Below, piece after piece: positions 36,699 to 47,326 of a DNA stretch of 64,000 nt; position 1 is the stretch's first letter, and every line of letters starts with the position of its first letter. The position numbers and the translations under genes are program-made. The notes below the pieces were generated by a model. That model saw only the letters and a program-made list of their open reading frames with translations. It ran no database searches and had not been told where the DNA came from. Location: the NCBI RefSeq assembly GCF_012933505.1, contig NZ_JABBNB010000001.1:310001-374000 (forward strand), read 5' to 3'. Origin of the DNA: Gordonia asplenii. GTDB taxonomy: Bacteria > Actinomycetota > Actinomycetes > Mycobacteriales > Mycobacteriaceae.

Positions 36699-36721
36699 TT
36701 GTCAGAGGGTCTCGCTAGCGT
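36699..36721 (+). promoter_or_regulatory. PafBC-type (RecA-NDp) promoter of recA
   Basis: TTGTCAGAG (36699-36707) followed by TAGCGT (36716-36721) fits the actinobacterial LexA-independent DNA-damage promoter TTGTCAGTG-N8-TAnnnT. This gives recA a second, PafBC-type promoter, as in mycobacteria. Confidence 0.7.
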
Positions 36722-36767
36722 GGCAACCGAGTAATCCACTTGACGTCCTCACCAAGGAGAGATCGAC

Positions 36768-37811
36768 ATGGCAGCAGCATCGCAAGACCGCGAAAAGGCA
36801 CTCGATCTGGCGCTCGCGCAGATCGACAAGAACTTCGGCAAGGGATCGGTGATGCGGCTCGGCGAGGAGAGCCGTCAGCCGATCGAGGTCATCCCCACCG
36901 GCGCCATCGCCCTCGACATCGCGCTCGGCATCGGCGGACTGCCCCGCGGCCGAGTCGTGGAGATCTACGGCCCGGAATCGTCGGGTAAGACCACCGTCGC
37001 GCTGCACGCCGTCGCCAATGCGCAGGCGCAGGGCGGCATCGCCGCATTCATCGACGCGGAGCACGCCCTCGACCCCGAGTACGCGGCCAAGCTCGGCGTC
37101 GACGTCGACGCACTGCTGGTCTCTCAGCCGGACACCGGCGAGCAGGCCCTGGAGATCGCCGACATGCTGATCCGCTCGGGCGCCCTGGACATCTTGGTCG
37201 TCGACTCGGTGGCCGCGCTGGTGCCCAAGGCCGAAATCGAAGGCGAGATGGGTGACAGCCACGTCGGTCTGCAGGCACGTCTGATGAGCCAGGCGCTGCG
37301 CAAGATGACCGGCGCGCTGAGCAACTCGAACACCACCGCGATCTTCATCAACCAGCTGCGCGAGAAGATCGGCGTGATGTTCGGCTCCCCGGAGACCACC
37401 ACCGGCGGTAAAGCACTGAAGTTCTATTCGTCTGTACGCCTCGACGTCCGTCGCATCGAGACCCTCAAGGACGGCTCCGACGCGGTCGGCAACCGCACCC
37501 GTGTGAAAGTCGTCAAGAACAAGGTCGCACCGCCGTTCAAGCAGGCCGAGTTCGACATCCTCTACGGTCACGGCATCTCCAAGGAGGGCTCACTCATCGA
37601 CCTGGGCGTCGCCGAGGGATTCATCCGCAAGGCGGGCTCATGGTTCACCTATGAGGGCGACCAACTCGGCCAGGGCAAGGAGAACGCGCGAAAGTTCTTG
37701 CTGGAGAACACCGATATCCGCGACGAGATCGAGAAGAAGATCAAGGAGAAGCTCGGCATCGGGGCGGTCCTCGACGCAGACGAGGTGGCTCCGGCTCCGG
37801 TCGAGTTCTAG
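36768..37811 (+). CDS. recA: recombinase RecA
   Basis: A 347-residue recombinase that coats single-stranded DNA, promotes strand exchange and triggers LexA self-cleavage. Walker A is GPESSGKTT. Further motifs are [35 protein letters not shown] and the L2 loop region [36 protein letters not shown]. Unlike the M. tuberculosis gene, no intein interrupts it. recX follows by 13 bases. It has both SOS and PafBC-type promoters. Confidence 0.99.
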   Translation: MAAASQDREKALDLALAQIDKNFGKGSVMRLGEESRQPIEVIPTGAIALDIALGIGGLPRGRVVEIYGPESSGKTTVALHAVANAQAQGGIAAFIDAEHALDPEYAAKLGVDVDALLVSQPDTGEQALEIADMLIRSGALDILVVDSVAALVPKAEIEGEMGDSHVGLQARLMSQALRKMTGALSNSNTTAIFINQLREKIGVMFGSPETTTGGKALKFYSSVRLDVRRIETLKDGSDAVGNRTRVKVVKNKVAPPFKQAEFDILYGHGISKEGSLIDLGVAEGFIRKAGSWFTYEGDQLGQGKENARKFLLENTDIRDEIEKKIKEKLGIGAVLDADEVAPAPVEF

Positions 37812-37824
37812 ACGGTGAGTCGCG

Positions 37825-38355
37825 GTGATGACTGACTCGCCCGAGCCGCGTCCGCGGCGGTCGCCGGAGGAATCCAAAGCCAGCGCTTGGGACGCGGCGT
37901 TGCGGCTGTTGGGCATTCGTGCCCGCAGTCGCGACGAGATGCGAAAACGACTGCAGCGCAGAGGCTTCGAAGAATCTGAGATCGAGTCGGTGATGACCAG
38001 ACTCGACGCCGCCGGGCTCCTCGACGATGCCGACTTCGCCGGCGAATGGGTACGCGCGCGCCACTCGACGTCGGGCAAGGGGCGCATCGCGCTGCGCCAC
38101 GAACTCGCGGCCAAGGGCGTCGACAAGGCCATCGTCGAAGAGGCACTCGCCGGCGTCGACCCCGACGCCGAGCGGGAGATCGCGGCCCGGCTCGTCGCCA
38201 AGAAGCTCACCGCGTCGACGCTGGAGGAAGCGCACACCGACCGAACCGGCCGCGACAAGGTATTCCGCCGACTCGTCGGAATGCTCGTGCGTCGCGGCTA
38301 CGGCCAGTCGATGTCGATCGACGTGGTGAACGAGGCGCTGCGCGCGGCCGCCTGA
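37825..38355 (+). CDS. recX: regulatory protein RecX
   Basis: A 176-residue helical protein (GTG 37825, or ATG 37828) that caps RecA filaments and limits RecA activity. The three-helix repeats are visible as AWDAALRLLGIRARSRDEMRKRLQRRGFEESEIESVMTRLDAAGLLDDADFAGEWVRAR and later similar units. It follows recA, as in most actinobacteria. Its last codons lie in the arm of a strong hairpin terminator. Confidence 0.95.
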   Translation: MMTDSPEPRPRRSPEESKASAWDAALRLLGIRARSRDEMRKRLQRRGFEESEIESVMTRLDAAGLLDDADFAGEWVRARHSTSGKGRIALRHELAAKGVDKAIVEEALAGVDPDAEREIAARLVAKKLTASTLEEAHTDRTGRDKVFRRLVGMLVRRGYGQSMSIDVVNEALRAAA

Positions 38356-38372
38356 CCGCGCGCAGCGCCTCG
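38331..38372. terminator. 17-bp perfect hairpin at the recX/gluD junction
   Basis: The arm 38331-38347 (CGAGGCGCTGCGCGCGG) pairs perfectly with 38356-38372 around an 8-base loop. The recX stop is in the loop. Serves both convergent transcripts; no T-tract. Confidence 0.7.
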
Positions 38373-38386
38373 TCAGGCGGCCACGA

Positions 38387-39277
38387 CTAGCGACGCAGTC
38401 CCGGCAGCGGTTCGGTGGCGCCGAGTTCCAACTCTTCGGGGCTGACGGTGGTCCGCTTGCGCCGCCCGTGGCGGATCCGGTCCTCGAGATAGGTCGCGAA
38501 CGACGACAATCCGAAGTTGATCAGGATCATCACGATCGCCACGATGATCAGCACCGGCAGATAGTTGCCGTAATACGACGCCGACTGCAGACTCGACCGC
38601 ACCACCTCGATGTAGCCGATGATGTAACCCAGCGCGGAGTCTTTCAAGGCGATCACCATCTGCGAGACGAGAGCGGGCAGCATCGCGGTGATCGCCTGCG
38701 GAAGCAGGATGATCCGCATCGTCTGCGATTTGCGCAACCCGAGTGACAGTGCGGCCTCGGACTGACCGCGCGGCAGTGATTGGATGCCCGAGCGCAGGAT
38801 CTCGGCGATCACCGAACCGTTGTAGAGGGTGAGTCCGGTGACCACCGCGGCGAACGCCAACTGCGACGACGGGAAGATCGCATAGTCGGCGAACACGTAG
38901 TACGCGAAGATCATCAGGATCAGCACCGGAATCGCGCGGAACACCTCGGTGACCGCACCGGAGAGCCAGCGCAGCCATCGATGGTCGGAGAGCCTGCCGA
39001 TGCCCAGCACCGAACCGAGGATCATCGCGAGGATGATCGACACGATCGCCGCCTTGACGGTGCCCCACAGACCGGGCAGGACATAGGTGGTCCAGGTGGT
39101 GGCCGTGACGAACGGAGTCCACTTCTCCGCGGCGAACTGGCCGTTGTCGGCCAGCACGAGGATCGCATATACCGCGATCGCCACGACGATCGCGATGAAC
39201 ACGACCGCGATGATGTTGTTGCGCAGCCGTGCCTTGGGGCCCGGCGCGTCGTAGAGGACGGTTGCCTGAGTGCTCAT
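38387..39277 (-). CDS. gluD: glutamate ABC transporter permease GluD
   Basis: A 296-residue polar amino acid permease with about six membrane segments. The ABC contact loop is [26 protein letters not shown] (EAA motif). A long N-terminal periplasmic part ([25 protein letters not shown]) fits GluD of Corynebacterium glutamicum. It ends the gluABCD operon and overlaps gluC by four bases. Confidence 0.92.
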   Translation of the reverse strand: MSTQATVLYDAPGPKARLRNNIIAVVFIAIVVAIAVYAILVLADNGQFAAEKWTPFVTATTWTTYVLPGLWGTVKAAIVSIILAMILGSVLGIGRLSDHRWLRWLSGAVTEVFRAIPVLILMIFAYYVFADYAIFPSSQLAFAAVVTGLTLYNGSVIAEILRSGIQSLPRGQSEAALSLGLRKSQTMRIILLPQAITAMLPALVSQMVIALKDSALGYIIGYIEVVRSSLQSASYYGNYLPVLIIVAIVMILINFGLSSFATYLEDRIRHGRRKRTTVSPEELELGATEPLPGLRR

Positions 39278-39945
39278 CGTTTCACCGCGAATCGGTTAGC
39301 CAGGTACCCGAAGATCAGGCCCTCGGTCAGAGTGATGATCATGAAGCCGACGGCGATGATCACGAACACCGCGACCACCTGGTCGGCGAAATTCTCGATC
39401 TCCTCCTTCATCAGCAACGATGCCTCGGCGACACCGATGACGGAGGCGATCGTCGTGTTCTTCGTCAACGCGATCAGTACGCTGCCCATCGGGCCGATCA
39501 CCGTGCGGGCCGCCTGCGGCAACACGATGATCCCGAAGACCTGCGCGAACGACAGGCCCAGCGACCGGGCGGCTTCGGCCTGCCCGAGCGGCACGGTGTT
39601 GAAACCCGACCGCAGCGTCTCGCAGACGAACGTCGCGGTGTAGAGGACGAATGCCAGCACCGCGATCCAGAAGTTGTTGTTCTTCACCTGATTGCTGAAC
39701 TGCAGCCCCAGATTCTGATAGAGGCCGAACGAGCAGAAGATGACGATCAAGGTCAGCGGCGTGTTGCGGACGATGTTGATGTACACCGTCGCGAAGCCGC
39801 GCATCACCGGCACCGGGGAGACCCGCATGCCCGCGAGCACGGTGCCCCAGACAACGGCACCGACCGCCGAGAAGAACGTCAACTTCAAGGTCATCCAGAA
39901 TGCGGGCCACAACTGCGGGCCCATCTCCGACCAGAGTTCACTCAT
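39274..39945 (-). CDS. gluC: glutamate ABC transporter permease GluC
   Basis: A 223-residue permease. Segments [27 protein letters not shown] and [16 protein letters not shown] are the classic HisM/GlnP start, and [25 protein letters not shown] is the ATPase-contact EAA loop. It partners GluD to form the channel. ATG 39945 lies 13 bases after the gluB stop. Confidence 0.92.
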   Translation of the reverse strand: MSELWSEMGPQLWPAFWMTLKLTFFSAVGAVVWGTVLAGMRVSPVPVMRGFATVYINIVRNTPLTLIVIFCSFGLYQNLGLQFSNQVKNNNFWIAVLAFVLYTATFVCETLRSGFNTVPLGQAEAARSLGLSFAQVFGIIVLPQAARTVIGPMGSVLIALTKNTTIASVIGVAEASLLMKEEIENFADQVVAVFVIIAVGFMIITLTEGLIFGYLANRFAVKR

Positions 39946-39958
39946 GCCGTGCGCCCCC

Positions 39959-40987
39959 TCACTTGAGTCCTGCCGGGCACGGCTTGCCCGGCGTCGGCGT
40001 GACGAATTTCAAATCACCGGGTACCGGGGTGAACTTGTAGGTGTCGCCGGTGGCGGCGCGGGCGATCATCTTGTCGACGTTCGCCGAGCCGATGTTGGCG
40101 CGCAGTGCCTGTTGCCACGGTGAATTCGGGCCCTCGGGCACCATCATCGCCCGCAACGCCTCGTTCACCGCGGCAATGGAGTCGGGCTGGTTCTTCGCCA
40201 TGCCGATGCCGTAGCGCTCCGTCGAGAACGGAGTGCCTGCCTTGATGAAGTTCGGCACCTTCTTGCCGTCGTAATCCTTTGTCCCGCAATAGTCTTTCGG
40301 GTAGGTCATGTCGACGAGCCGGAATTCGCCCGGCCAGAAGTTCGAGTAGCCCGCCAAGATCACTTCGTCGGTGGTCAGTGCGTCGACCTTGCCGCGCCGC
40401 AGACCTTCGACGCACGACGAGTACGAGTCGTACTCCTGCAGCTGGACGCCGGGCAATTGCTTCTTGACGTTCTGCGCCGGCGTCGATCCGGTGACCGAGC
40501 AGAGTTTCTTACCGTTCTCGAGGTCGGTCAGGTTCTGGATCGAATGATCGTCGGCGCGCACCAGCAGGCCCTGGTAGTTGATCAGGTAGGGACCGGCGAA
40601 GTCGACTTCCTTCGAGCGCGCGGCGTTGATCGAGTAGGTGGCGGCGATCATGTCGACCTCGCCGTTGTCGATCAGTGTCTCGCGCTGCGCCGACGGGGTC
40701 TCGCGCCAGGTGATCCGCGGGTGCGCGACGCCGAGTTTGTCGGCGATGTGGTTGACCACATAGGTCGACACCGTGGGATCGAAGCCAGTCACCGATCGAT
40801 CCGGATTGCGCTGGCCGAGACCCGGCTGATCGTATTTGGTGCCGAGAATGACCTTGCCGTTGCGGATCGAGTCGAGCAGGTTGCGTGGCTCGGTGCTGCC
40901 GCAGGCGCTCAGCAGCATCGCGCCGAGTGCGACGATCACCGCGCAGGAGGTGAGAACTGTTGCCCGGCTTGGTTTTCGGGTGCCCAT
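39959..40987 (-). CDS. gluB: glutamate-binding lipoprotein GluB
   Basis: A 342-residue extracellular solute-binding protein of the polar amino acid family. The signal sequence ends in a lipobox (LLSACGS, lipidated Cys about residue 29). GKVILGTKYDQPGLGQRNPDRSVTGFDPTVSTYV and TIDNGEVDMIAATYSINAARSKEVDFAGPYL-type segments form the binding cleft. A disulfide is likely between the cysteines in KKLCSVTG and SSCVEGL. It delivers glutamate to GluCD. Its start shares one base with the gluA stop. Confidence 0.92.
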   Translation of the reverse strand: MGTRKPSRATVLTSCAVIVALGAMLLSACGSTEPRNLLDSIRNGKVILGTKYDQPGLGQRNPDRSVTGFDPTVSTYVVNHIADKLGVAHPRITWRETPSAQRETLIDNGEVDMIAATYSINAARSKEVDFAGPYLINYQGLLVRADDHSIQNLTDLENGKKLCSVTGSTPAQNVKKQLPGVQLQEYDSYSSCVEGLRRGKVDALTTDEVILAGYSNFWPGEFRLVDMTYPKDYCGTKDYDGKKVPNFIKAGTPFSTERYGIGMAKNQPDSIAAVNEALRAMMVPEGPNSPWQQALRANIGSANVDKMIARAATGDTYKFTPVPGDLKFVTPTPGKPCPAGLK

Positions 40988-41775
40988 CAGTGGTCCAGGA
41001 TCTTCGACAGGAAGTCGCGGGCCCGCTCGGACTTCGGTTGGGTGAAGAAGCTCTCCGGGTCGGTGTCCTCGACGATCTGGCCGTCGGCCATGAAGATGAT
41101 CCGGTCGGCGGCCTTGCGGGCGAACCCCATCTCGTGGGTCACCACGAGCATGGTCATGCCCTCCTTGGCCAGCGAGACCATGACGTCGAGCACTTCGTTG
41201 ACCATCTCCGGATCCAGCGCCGACGTCGGCTCGTCGAACAGCATGACGGTCGGTTCCATCGCCAGTGATCGCGCGATGGCCACGCGCTGTTGCTGGCCAC
41301 CGGACAACTGAGCGGGGTACTTGTCCTTCTGGGTGGCGATGCCGACGCGTTCGAGGAGTTGATAGCCGCGTTTGTCCGCGTCCGCCTTCGACTTTCGACG
41401 CACCTTCACCGGCGCCAGGGTCACGTTCTCCAGAATCGTCTTGTGCGCGAACAGATTGAAGGACTGAAACACCATCCCGACGTCGGCGCGCAGCTTGGCG
41501 AGGTCACGCCCCTCCGACGGCAGCAGGTTGCCGTCGATGTAGATCTCGCCGCTGTCGATCGGTTCGAGACGATTGATGGTGCGGCACAACGTCGATTTGC
41601 CAGACCCGGACGGCCCGAGCACCACGACGACCTGTCCCGCGGGAACTTCCAGATCGATGTCTTTGAGCACATGCAGAGATCCGTAGTGCTTCTGCACTTT
41701 TCGAATGGAGATCATGGACTTCGACGGTGGGCCGGCGGCCCCGGGCTCACTGACATTTGTGGGCGAAGCGGTCAT
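40987..41775 (-). CDS. gluA: glutamate ABC transporter ATPase GluA
   Basis: A 262-residue ATPase. I chose ATG 41775, since upstream in-frame residues are not conserved in style. Walker A is [10 protein letters not shown], the ABC signature [16 protein letters not shown], Walker [14 protein letters not shown] and the switch histidine is in [10 protein letters not shown]. It energises uptake of glutamate with GluBCD. First gene of the operon; the region before it (41776-41935) is divergent to miaB and holds both promoters. Confidence 0.94.
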   Translation of the reverse strand: MTASPTNVSEPGAAGPPSKSMISIRKVQKHYGSLHVLKDIDLEVPAGQVVVVLGPSGSGKSTLCRTINRLEPIDSGEIYIDGNLLPSEGRDLAKLRADVGMVFQSFNLFAHKTILENVTLAPVKVRRKSKADADKRGYQLLERVGIATQKDKYPAQLSGGQQQRVAIARSLAMEPTVMLFDEPTSALDPEMVNEVLDVMVSLAKEGMTMLVVTHEMGFARKAADRIIFMADGQIVEDTDPESFFTQPKSERARDFLSKILDH

Positions 41776-41935
41776 ATCGCCAACCCTAGTGGCCAGGTCG
41801 GTCGTAGTGGGGGCATTGCGAATGTTGGTGCGCCTAAGCATCTCGGCGACGGGTTGCGACTGATCGCCGACGGCGAGCGCGCGACCGCCGATAGCGAGCG
41901 GCGTCGATTTGGACTGCTCACGTACCCTGGGATGA

Positions 41936-43465
41936 GTGAGTAGTCAGTTGTCCGCGCCGCGCCGTTACCAGGTGCGTACCTACGGGTGCCAGATGAACGT
42001 CCACGACTCCGAGCGGATCTCGGGTCTTCTCGAGGATGCCGGCTACGTCGCCGCGGCCGACGGCGACGATCCGGATCTGGTGGTGTTCAACACCTGCGCG
42101 GTCCGCGAGAACGCCGACAACAAGTTGTACGGAAACCTGTCCCACCTCGCGCCGCAGAAACACGACCGCCCGGACATGCAGATCGCGGTCGGCGGCTGCC
42201 TGGCGCAGAAGGACAAGGACACCGTCCTGGCCAAGGCGCCCTATGTCGACGTGGTCTTCGGCACCCACAACATCGGGTCGCTGCCCGCGCTGCTCGACCG
42301 CGCACGTCACAACGCCGAGGCGCAGGTGGAGATTCTCGAGTCCCTGGAGCAGTTCCCGTCGACCCTGCCGGCCAAACGCGATTCCGCCTACTCGGGCTGG
42401 GTGTCGGTGTCGGTCGGCTGCAACAACACCTGCACGTTCTGCATCGTGCCGTCGCTGCGCGGCAAAGAGGTGGACCGACGGCCCGGTGACATCCTCGCCG
42501 AAGTGCAGGCACTCGTCGACCAGGGGGTGAGCGAGGTGACGTTGCTGGGGCAGAACGTGAATGCCTACGGCATGTCGTTCGCCGACCCGGACCTCGACCG
42601 TAACCGCGGTGCCTTCGCCGACCTGCTGCGCGCGTGCGGCACCATCGACGGACTCGAGCGAGTCCGCTTCACCTCCCCGCATCCGGCCGAGTTCACCGAC
42701 GACGTCATCGAGGCGATGGCGCAGACCCCCAACATCTGCCCGCAGTTGCATATGCCGCTGCAGTCGGGGTCGGACCGGATCCTGCGGGCGATGCGACGCA
42801 GCTACCGCAAGACGAAGTTCCTCGGCATCATCGAGCGTGTGCGCGAGGCGATGCCGCATGCCGCGATCACTACCGACATCATCGTCGGGTTCCCCGGCGA
42901 GACCGAAGAGGATTTCCAGCAGACGCTGGAAGTCGTTGCCGCAGCACGCTTTTCGAGCGCATTCACATTCCAGTACTCGCCCCGTCCAGGGACCCCGGCG
43001 GCGACTATGGCCGACCAGATCCCGCCCGACGTCGTCAAAGATCGCTACCAGCGGCTCATCGCGCTGCAGGAGTCGGTGTGTCTCGACGAGAACACCAAGC
43101 TGGTCGGGTCCGACGTCGAGCTGCTCGTCTCGGCCGACGCCGGGCGCAAGAGCGCGGCCAATGCCCGACTGACCGGACGGGCCCGCGACGGACGACTGGT
43201 CCACTTCGCCGCCCCGACGTCGACCGCCGACGCGACGCGGATCCGTCCCGGCGACTACGTCACCACCACGATCACCGCCGCGGCGCCGCATCATCTGATC
43301 GCCGACGCCGGGGTGCACTCGCATCGGCGCACCCGCGCGGGCGACGCCTACGAGGCACAGACAACACCCACGACGGCGCCGGTCGGCGTGGGGCTCGGCA
43401 TGCCGAGCATCGGAGCGCGCGCACCGGAACCGGTGAGTGCCTGCAACAGCGGAGGCTGCCAGTGA
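41936..43465 (+). CDS. miaB: tRNA-2-methylthio-N6-dimethylallyladenosine synthase MiaB
   Basis: A 509-residue radical-SAM methylthiotransferase modifying A37 of tRNAs. The N-terminal cluster cysteines are in [16 protein letters not shown] and VGGCLAQ. The radical-SAM triad is [13 protein letters not shown] domain follows near residues 385-450 ([25 protein letters not shown]). The last 60 residues are a lineage-specific tail. GTG 41936. It acts after MiaA, encoded at 46397. Confidence 0.97.
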   Translation: MSSQLSAPRRYQVRTYGCQMNVHDSERISGLLEDAGYVAAADGDDPDLVVFNTCAVRENADNKLYGNLSHLAPQKHDRPDMQIAVGGCLAQKDKDTVLAKAPYVDVVFGTHNIGSLPALLDRARHNAEAQVEILESLEQFPSTLPAKRDSAYSGWVSVSVGCNNTCTFCIVPSLRGKEVDRRPGDILAEVQALVDQGVSEVTLLGQNVNAYGMSFADPDLDRNRGAFADLLRACGTIDGLERVRFTSPHPAEFTDDVIEAMAQTPNICPQLHMPLQSGSDRILRAMRRSYRKTKFLGIIERVREAMPHAAITTDIIVGFPGETEEDFQQTLEVVAAARFSSAFTFQYSPRPGTPAATMADQIPPDVVKDRYQRLIALQESVCLDENTKLVGSDVELLVSADAGRKSAANARLTGRARDGRLVHFAAPTSTADATRIRPGDYVTTTITAAAPHHLIADAGVHSHRRTRAGDAYEAQTTPTTAPVGVGLGMPSIGARAPEPVSACNSGGCQ

Positions 43466-44049
43466 CCGACAAGACGCACGACGACCAGTTCGAACAGTTC
43501 CACGACGATCTGGCGAAGGCCGAACGCAAGGTGGCCGGTGAATTCGACCCGGGTGCACGCGGCGTCGTGGTCGCCGTCGGTGTACTGGTGGCGATCGCGT
43601 CGCTGCTGCTCGCGCACGCGGGCAAGGCCAACGGGTTCGACGTCCTGACCTTTTCGCACGCCGCGCAGGCCGAGCGGATCACCATCACCTCGCGCGTGTT
43701 CGTCTACTTCGTGGCGATCTTCGGGATCGGCTTCTCCACTCTCGCGCTGCTCACCCGACGCTGGGCGATCGCCTGGATCGCCTTGTGCGGCAACCTGATC
43801 GCTGTCGTCGCCGGCCTGTTGGCCTGGTGGTCGCGCAACACCCCGGGGGTCGGCGGCGTGCAGCCGCCGTCGGGCGTGGGCATCGGGCTGATCGCCGGAT
43901 GGTTCGCGGTGATCCTGCTCAGTTTCCACTGGGCACGCCTGGTCTGGGCCCGCAGCAACTACCAACTGGCGCTCGAGGAACAGCGACGCATCGAGGCTGC
44001 TGAACGCGAGAAGGCCGTGCGGGACCTGCAGAAGCGCAAGAACCACTGA
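43462..44049 (+). CDS. Rv2732c-like membrane protein
   Basis: A 195-residue protein from GTG 43462, overlapping the miaB stop by four bases. Four hydrophobic segments are visible: [65 protein letters not shown] and [25 protein letters not shown] charged C-terminal helix [24 protein letters not shown] follows. The position after miaB matches Rv2732c, a conserved mycobacterial protein of unknown role. Confidence 0.8.
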   Translation: MTDKTHDDQFEQFHDDLAKAERKVAGEFDPGARGVVVAVGVLVAIASLLLAHAGKANGFDVLTFSHAAQAERITITSRVFVYFVAIFGIGFSTLALLTRRWAIAWIALCGNLIAVVAGLLAWWSRNTPGVGGVQPPSGVGIGLIAGWFAVILLSFHWARLVWARSNYQLALEEQRRIEAAEREKAVRDLQKRKNH

Positions 44050-44064
44050 ACGTATCGAGCGAGT

Positions 44065-44092
44065 GTTCAGCGGCCTCGGAAAGCCGCTGAAC
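44065..44092. terminator. bidirectional hairpin terminator
   Basis: GTTCAGCGGC (44065-44074) pairs perfectly with GCCGCTGAAC (44083-44092) around an 8-base loop, between two convergent genes. Confidence 0.65.
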
Positions 44093-44102
44093 CAACGCCC
44101 GA

Positions 44103-45491
44103 CTAACCCTCGCTGACCACGTTCTGCGCGGTCTGCGCCCACTGGCGCCACTGCTGCGCCTGTTCGCTGAGCTTGCGTGCCTGCGATGCCTTGCCGCGTT
44201 CCTCGGCTTTGGCGGCCTGCTCTTCGAATTGTGCTGCGCGCTCGGCGAATTGGGCCGCGCGAGCCTGCGCTTCGGGGTCGGTCTGCTGCCAGTGTGCCTG
44301 CTCGGCGTCGCGGATTCGGCGCTCCAACGACCGGGCCCGACCTTCGAGTGCCTGCATCTGCTCGCGCGGCACCTTGCCCAACTCGTCCCAGCGTTCCTGG
44401 AAGTTGCGGAATTCGCGTCGCGCGGCGTCGAGATTCGCGGTGGGATCGATCGACTTCTCGGCGGCGTCGAGCAGCGCGCGCTTGGCGTCGGCGTTGGCGG
44501 CGAACTCGGTGTCGCGTTCGGCGGTCACCGCGTTGCGCGCGGCGAAGAACACGTCCTGAGCCGCTTTGAACTGCTGCCAGAGCGCGTCGTCGGTGTCGCG
44601 TGGGGCACGGCCCGCGGCCTTCCACTCGGTGAGCAGATCGCGGAACTTGCCGGCCGTCGGGCCCCAGTCGGTCGACGACGACAATTCTCTCGCGCGTTCG
44701 ATGAGTTCTTCTTTGCGGCCCTTCGCGCTGGCCCGTTCGCGATCCAGTTCGGCGAAGTGGGCGCCGCGCCTGCGATTGAATGCGTCGCGTGCCTTGGCGT
44801 AGCGCTTCCAGAGCACGTCGTCGGTCTTGCGGTCGATGCCCTTGATGGCGCGCCACTCGTCGAGGATCGCGCGTAGTCGATCACCGGAGGCTTTCCACTG
44901 GTTGGAGTCCGAACCGATGGCCTCCGCCTCGACGCAGAGTGCCTCCTTTTTGGCGATCGCGTCGGCGCGGGCCTGTTCGCGTTCGGCCTTCACGGAGGCG
45001 GCGACGTCGTCGGCGGTCTGGGTGATCGAGGTGAGTCGAGCGGCCAGCGCGTCGACGTCGCCGATGACGGTGGCCTCGGGCAGCGTCTCGAGCAGATGCG
45101 CCGCGGCGGCCTGCGTCTTGCGCGGATCGCCGGAGCGGGCGGCCAGACGTTCTTCGAGGATTTCGACTTCGGTCGCGAGGTCGTCGAAGCGCCGGGCGAA
45201 GTGCGCCAGGCCCTGCTCCGCGTCGCCCGCCTGCCACGACCCGACCTGCCGCTCGCCGGATGCGGTGATCAGCCAGACACCGCCGTCATCGTCGACCCGG
45301 CCGAATTTGTGCACGTCACCATGCGGAACAGGATGCGGAGCCGGGGGATGACTGGCCGGTGGGGCGGCGGCCGCGGCGACCGCGGGCGTCGGGCGCGGGC
45401 CCGGTCGGGGACCTGGTCTGGGGCCCGGTCGCGGGCCCGGTTTGGGCGCGGAAGGAGTTGCCGAAGGGGTGGTGGCGTCCGAGTCTGTCAT
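44103..45491 (-). CDS. DUF349 coiled-coil protein (Rv2731-like)
   Basis: A 462-residue protein. Residues 19-34 are a PGPR tandem repeat (four times), followed by a Pro/Ala-rich stretch and a small beta domain ([30 protein letters not shown]). From about 150 on there are four helical DUF349 units with the repeated W-x(n)-W spacing ([57 protein letters not shown]). The C-terminal helix is E/Q/A-rich. DUF349 proteins are found in bacteria without an agreed function. It matches Rv2731 in position. Confidence 0.85.
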   Translation of the reverse strand: MTDSDATTPSATPSAPKPGPRPGPRPGPRPGPRPTPAVAAAAAPPASHPPAPHPVPHGDVHKFGRVDDDGGVWLITASGERQVGSWQAGDAEQGLAHFARRFDDLATEVEILEERLAARSGDPRKTQAAAAHLLETLPEATVIGDVDALAARLTSITQTADDVAASVKAEREQARADAIAKKEALCVEAEAIGSDSNQWKASGDRLRAILDEWRAIKGIDRKTDDVLWKRYAKARDAFNRRRGAHFAELDRERASAKGRKEELIERARELSSSTDWGPTAGKFRDLLTEWKAAGRAPRDTDDALWQQFKAAQDVFFAARNAVTAERDTEFAANADAKRALLDAAEKSIDPTANLDAARREFRNFQERWDELGKVPREQMQALEGRARSLERRIRDAEQAHWQQTDPEAQARAAQFAERAAQFEEQAAKAEERGKASQARKLSEQAQQWRQWAQTAQNVVSEG

Positions 45492-45552
45492 AGGGTGGTC
45501 CTCCGCTTGTGCCGCGCGTCACGGCTGCCGTCAACTGAATATCGCTCCGATC

Positions 45553-45570
45553 CGCACATGCATATGTGCG
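45553..45570. promoter_or_regulatory. operator-like inverted repeat in divergent promoter region
   Basis: CGCACAT (45553-45559) and ATGTGCG (45564-45570) are perfect arms around a 4-base spacer. The site lies in the 150-base gap between the DUF349 gene and the divergent gene at 45642, about 70 bases from each start, so one regulator could control both. Confidence 0.45.
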
Positions 45571-45641
45571 AACAGGGGTTGTTCCATTCAAACAGGTCAG
45601 GGCGCCGGATGTGTGCGCTGGTGAGACATTAGCCTGTACCC

Positions 45642-46400
45642 GTGTTGAAATCTGTGGTCTTTGTGCCCAGCGCCCCGGCGTTGGTCCCGGAGTTGGCCGG
45701 GCCGGGCGCGGTCGACGTCGAACCGGTGCGCGCGGCGTCGATCGACGTTCTGCGAGCGGCGACCGAGGTCGGCGGCGGCCTACCGCTTCGCTGGTTTGTT
45801 CTCGGCGATAATGTTGGCGCGCAATCGGATTCGCGGCTCGACGGCCCGGGGACCTGTCGCGGCTTCGGGGTCGATCGAGTGGTGTCGCTCGACGTCGCCG
45901 CCGGTTCCGGCGAGCCCGACGCCGGGTGGCCGACGTCGATGCTGCTCGCCGGTTGGCTGCGGGAAATGGCCTCGATCGATCGACTGATCCCGATCGTCGT
46001 CGATGCCGACGGCGCGACCGACCGCAGCGCCGGTAGCGACCCGACGGTCGACGCGGCCGCGTCGCTGCGCGCCCGCCTGCTGGAAACGTCCGATCCGGTG
46101 GGGCTGCTCGTCGTCGGCGACGGCGCCACGTCGTTGAGCGCCCGTGCGCCCGGCGGCGGCGACTCACCGCAGGCCCGAGCCCTGCAAGAGCGGATCGACG
46201 CCGCCTTGGGGAACGCCGACACGGCGGCACTCACCGCGCTGACGCCCGCGGAATGCGCGCTGTGGGGTGTCGGCGGACGTGCGGTGTGGCAGGTGGCGGC
46301 GGCCGCCCTCGACGGTGTCGAGCTCACCGGTCGGCTCGACTACGCGGGGGCGCCGCTCGGCGTCGGATACACCGTGGCGAGCTGGACGGCGTCGCGGTGA
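45642..46400 (+). CDS. Rv2728c-like protein (class III extradiol dioxygenase-like fold)
   Basis: A 252-residue protein from GTG 45642, upstream of miaA as in M. tuberculosis. [14 protein letters not shown] at the start and [21 protein letters not shown] near residue 150 follow the layout of the LigB/class III extradiol dioxygenase-like superfamily. Only part of the expected metal-binding residues can be seen (no clear HxH), so catalytic function is doubtful. miaA begins inside its stop. Confidence 0.75.
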   Translation: MLKSVVFVPSAPALVPELAGPGAVDVEPVRAASIDVLRAATEVGGGLPLRWFVLGDNVGAQSDSRLDGPGTCRGFGVDRVVSLDVAAGSGEPDAGWPTSMLLAGWLREMASIDRLIPIVVDADGATDRSAGSDPTVDAAASLRARLLETSDPVGLLVVGDGATSLSARAPGGGDSPQARALQERIDAALGNADTAALTALTPAECALWGVGGRAVWQVAAAALDGVELTGRLDYAGAPLGVGYTVASWTASR

Positions 46401-47317
46401 CGATCGACGCACCGACACCCATCGCGATCGTCGGGCCGACGGCGACCGGCAAGTCGGCGCTGGGACTCGACCTCGCGCAGCGCCTCGGCGGCGAGGTGAT
46501 CAACATCGACGCGATGCAGCAGTATCGCGGCATGGACGTCGGCACCGCGAAACTGACCGTAGAGGACCGGCGCGGCGTCGAACATCATCAGCTCGACGTC
46601 CTCGACGTGACCGAAACCGCAACGGTGGCGCGCTACCTCGCGGCAGCGGTCGCCGACGTCGAAGCATTGCGGGCGCGTGGTGTGACGCCGATCGTCGTCG
46701 GCGGATCGATGATGTACATCCAGGCGTTGCTCGACGACTGGCAGCTGCCCGCGACGGATCCGGCGGTACGGGCGCGGTATGAGGCACAACTCGCCGACGT
46801 CGGGGTGGCGGCGATGCACGCGCGCCTCGCGCAGGTCGACCCGGCGGCGGCGTCGACGATTCTCGACACCGACGGGCGGCGCATCGTGCGCGCGCTGGAG
46901 GTCGTCGAACTCACCGGGCGGCCGTTCGCGGCGTCGCAGCCGAAGATCGGCGAACCACGCTGGGGCACGAGGATTTTCGCCGTCGATCGGGAGACCTCCG
47001 AACTCGACGCGCGGATCGAACTGCGGACGCGGATGATGTTCGACGCCGGGCTCGTCGACGAAGTACGGGAACTGGAGGGCCGGGGCCTGCGCGCGGGGCA
47101 GACCGCGCGGCGGGCCATCGGATACGCCCAGGTGCTCGCCGCCTTCGACGGCGACTACGATCTCGCCGAAGCCGCCGAGCGCACATTCATCGGCACCCGG
47201 CGCTACGTGCGTCGGCAACGGTCGTGGTTCCGCCGCGACCACCGCATCACCTGGCTCGACGGCGCGTCGGAGCACCTGGTCGCCGACGCGATGGGGGTTG
47301 TCGGGACGGACCGGTAA
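46397..47317 (+). CDS. miaA: tRNA dimethylallyltransferase MiaA
   Basis: A 306-residue enzyme that adds the isopentenyl group to A37 of tRNAs reading UNN codons, the substrate of MiaB. The P-loop is [17 protein letters not shown], the tRNA/substrate motifs are [27 protein letters not shown] and [11 protein letters not shown], and [18 protein letters not shown] is the C-terminal conserved block. GTG 46397 overlaps the preceding stop by four bases. Confidence 0.96.
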   Translation: MTIDAPTPIAIVGPTATGKSALGLDLAQRLGGEVINIDAMQQYRGMDVGTAKLTVEDRRGVEHHQLDVLDVTETATVARYLAAAVADVEALRARGVTPIVVGGSMMYIQALLDDWQLPATDPAVRARYEAQLADVGVAAMHARLAQVDPAAASTILDTDGRRIVRALEVVELTGRPFAASQPKIGEPRWGTRIFAVDRETSELDARIELRTRMMFDAGLVDEVRELEGRGLRAGQTARRAIGYAQVLAAFDGDYDLAEAAERTFIGTRRYVRRQRSWFRRDHRITWLDGASEHLVADAMGVVGTDR

Positions 47318-47326
47318 CCTGGTCGC

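Noticed and set aside
36768..37811. Intein in recA, as in M. tuberculosis
   Set aside because: The frame is 347 codons of continuous RecA with no insert after the GPESSGKTT or later motifs.
41918..43558. Long minus-strand frame opposite miaB
   Set aside because: Shadow of miaB: Arg/Gly/Val-rich translation without domains.
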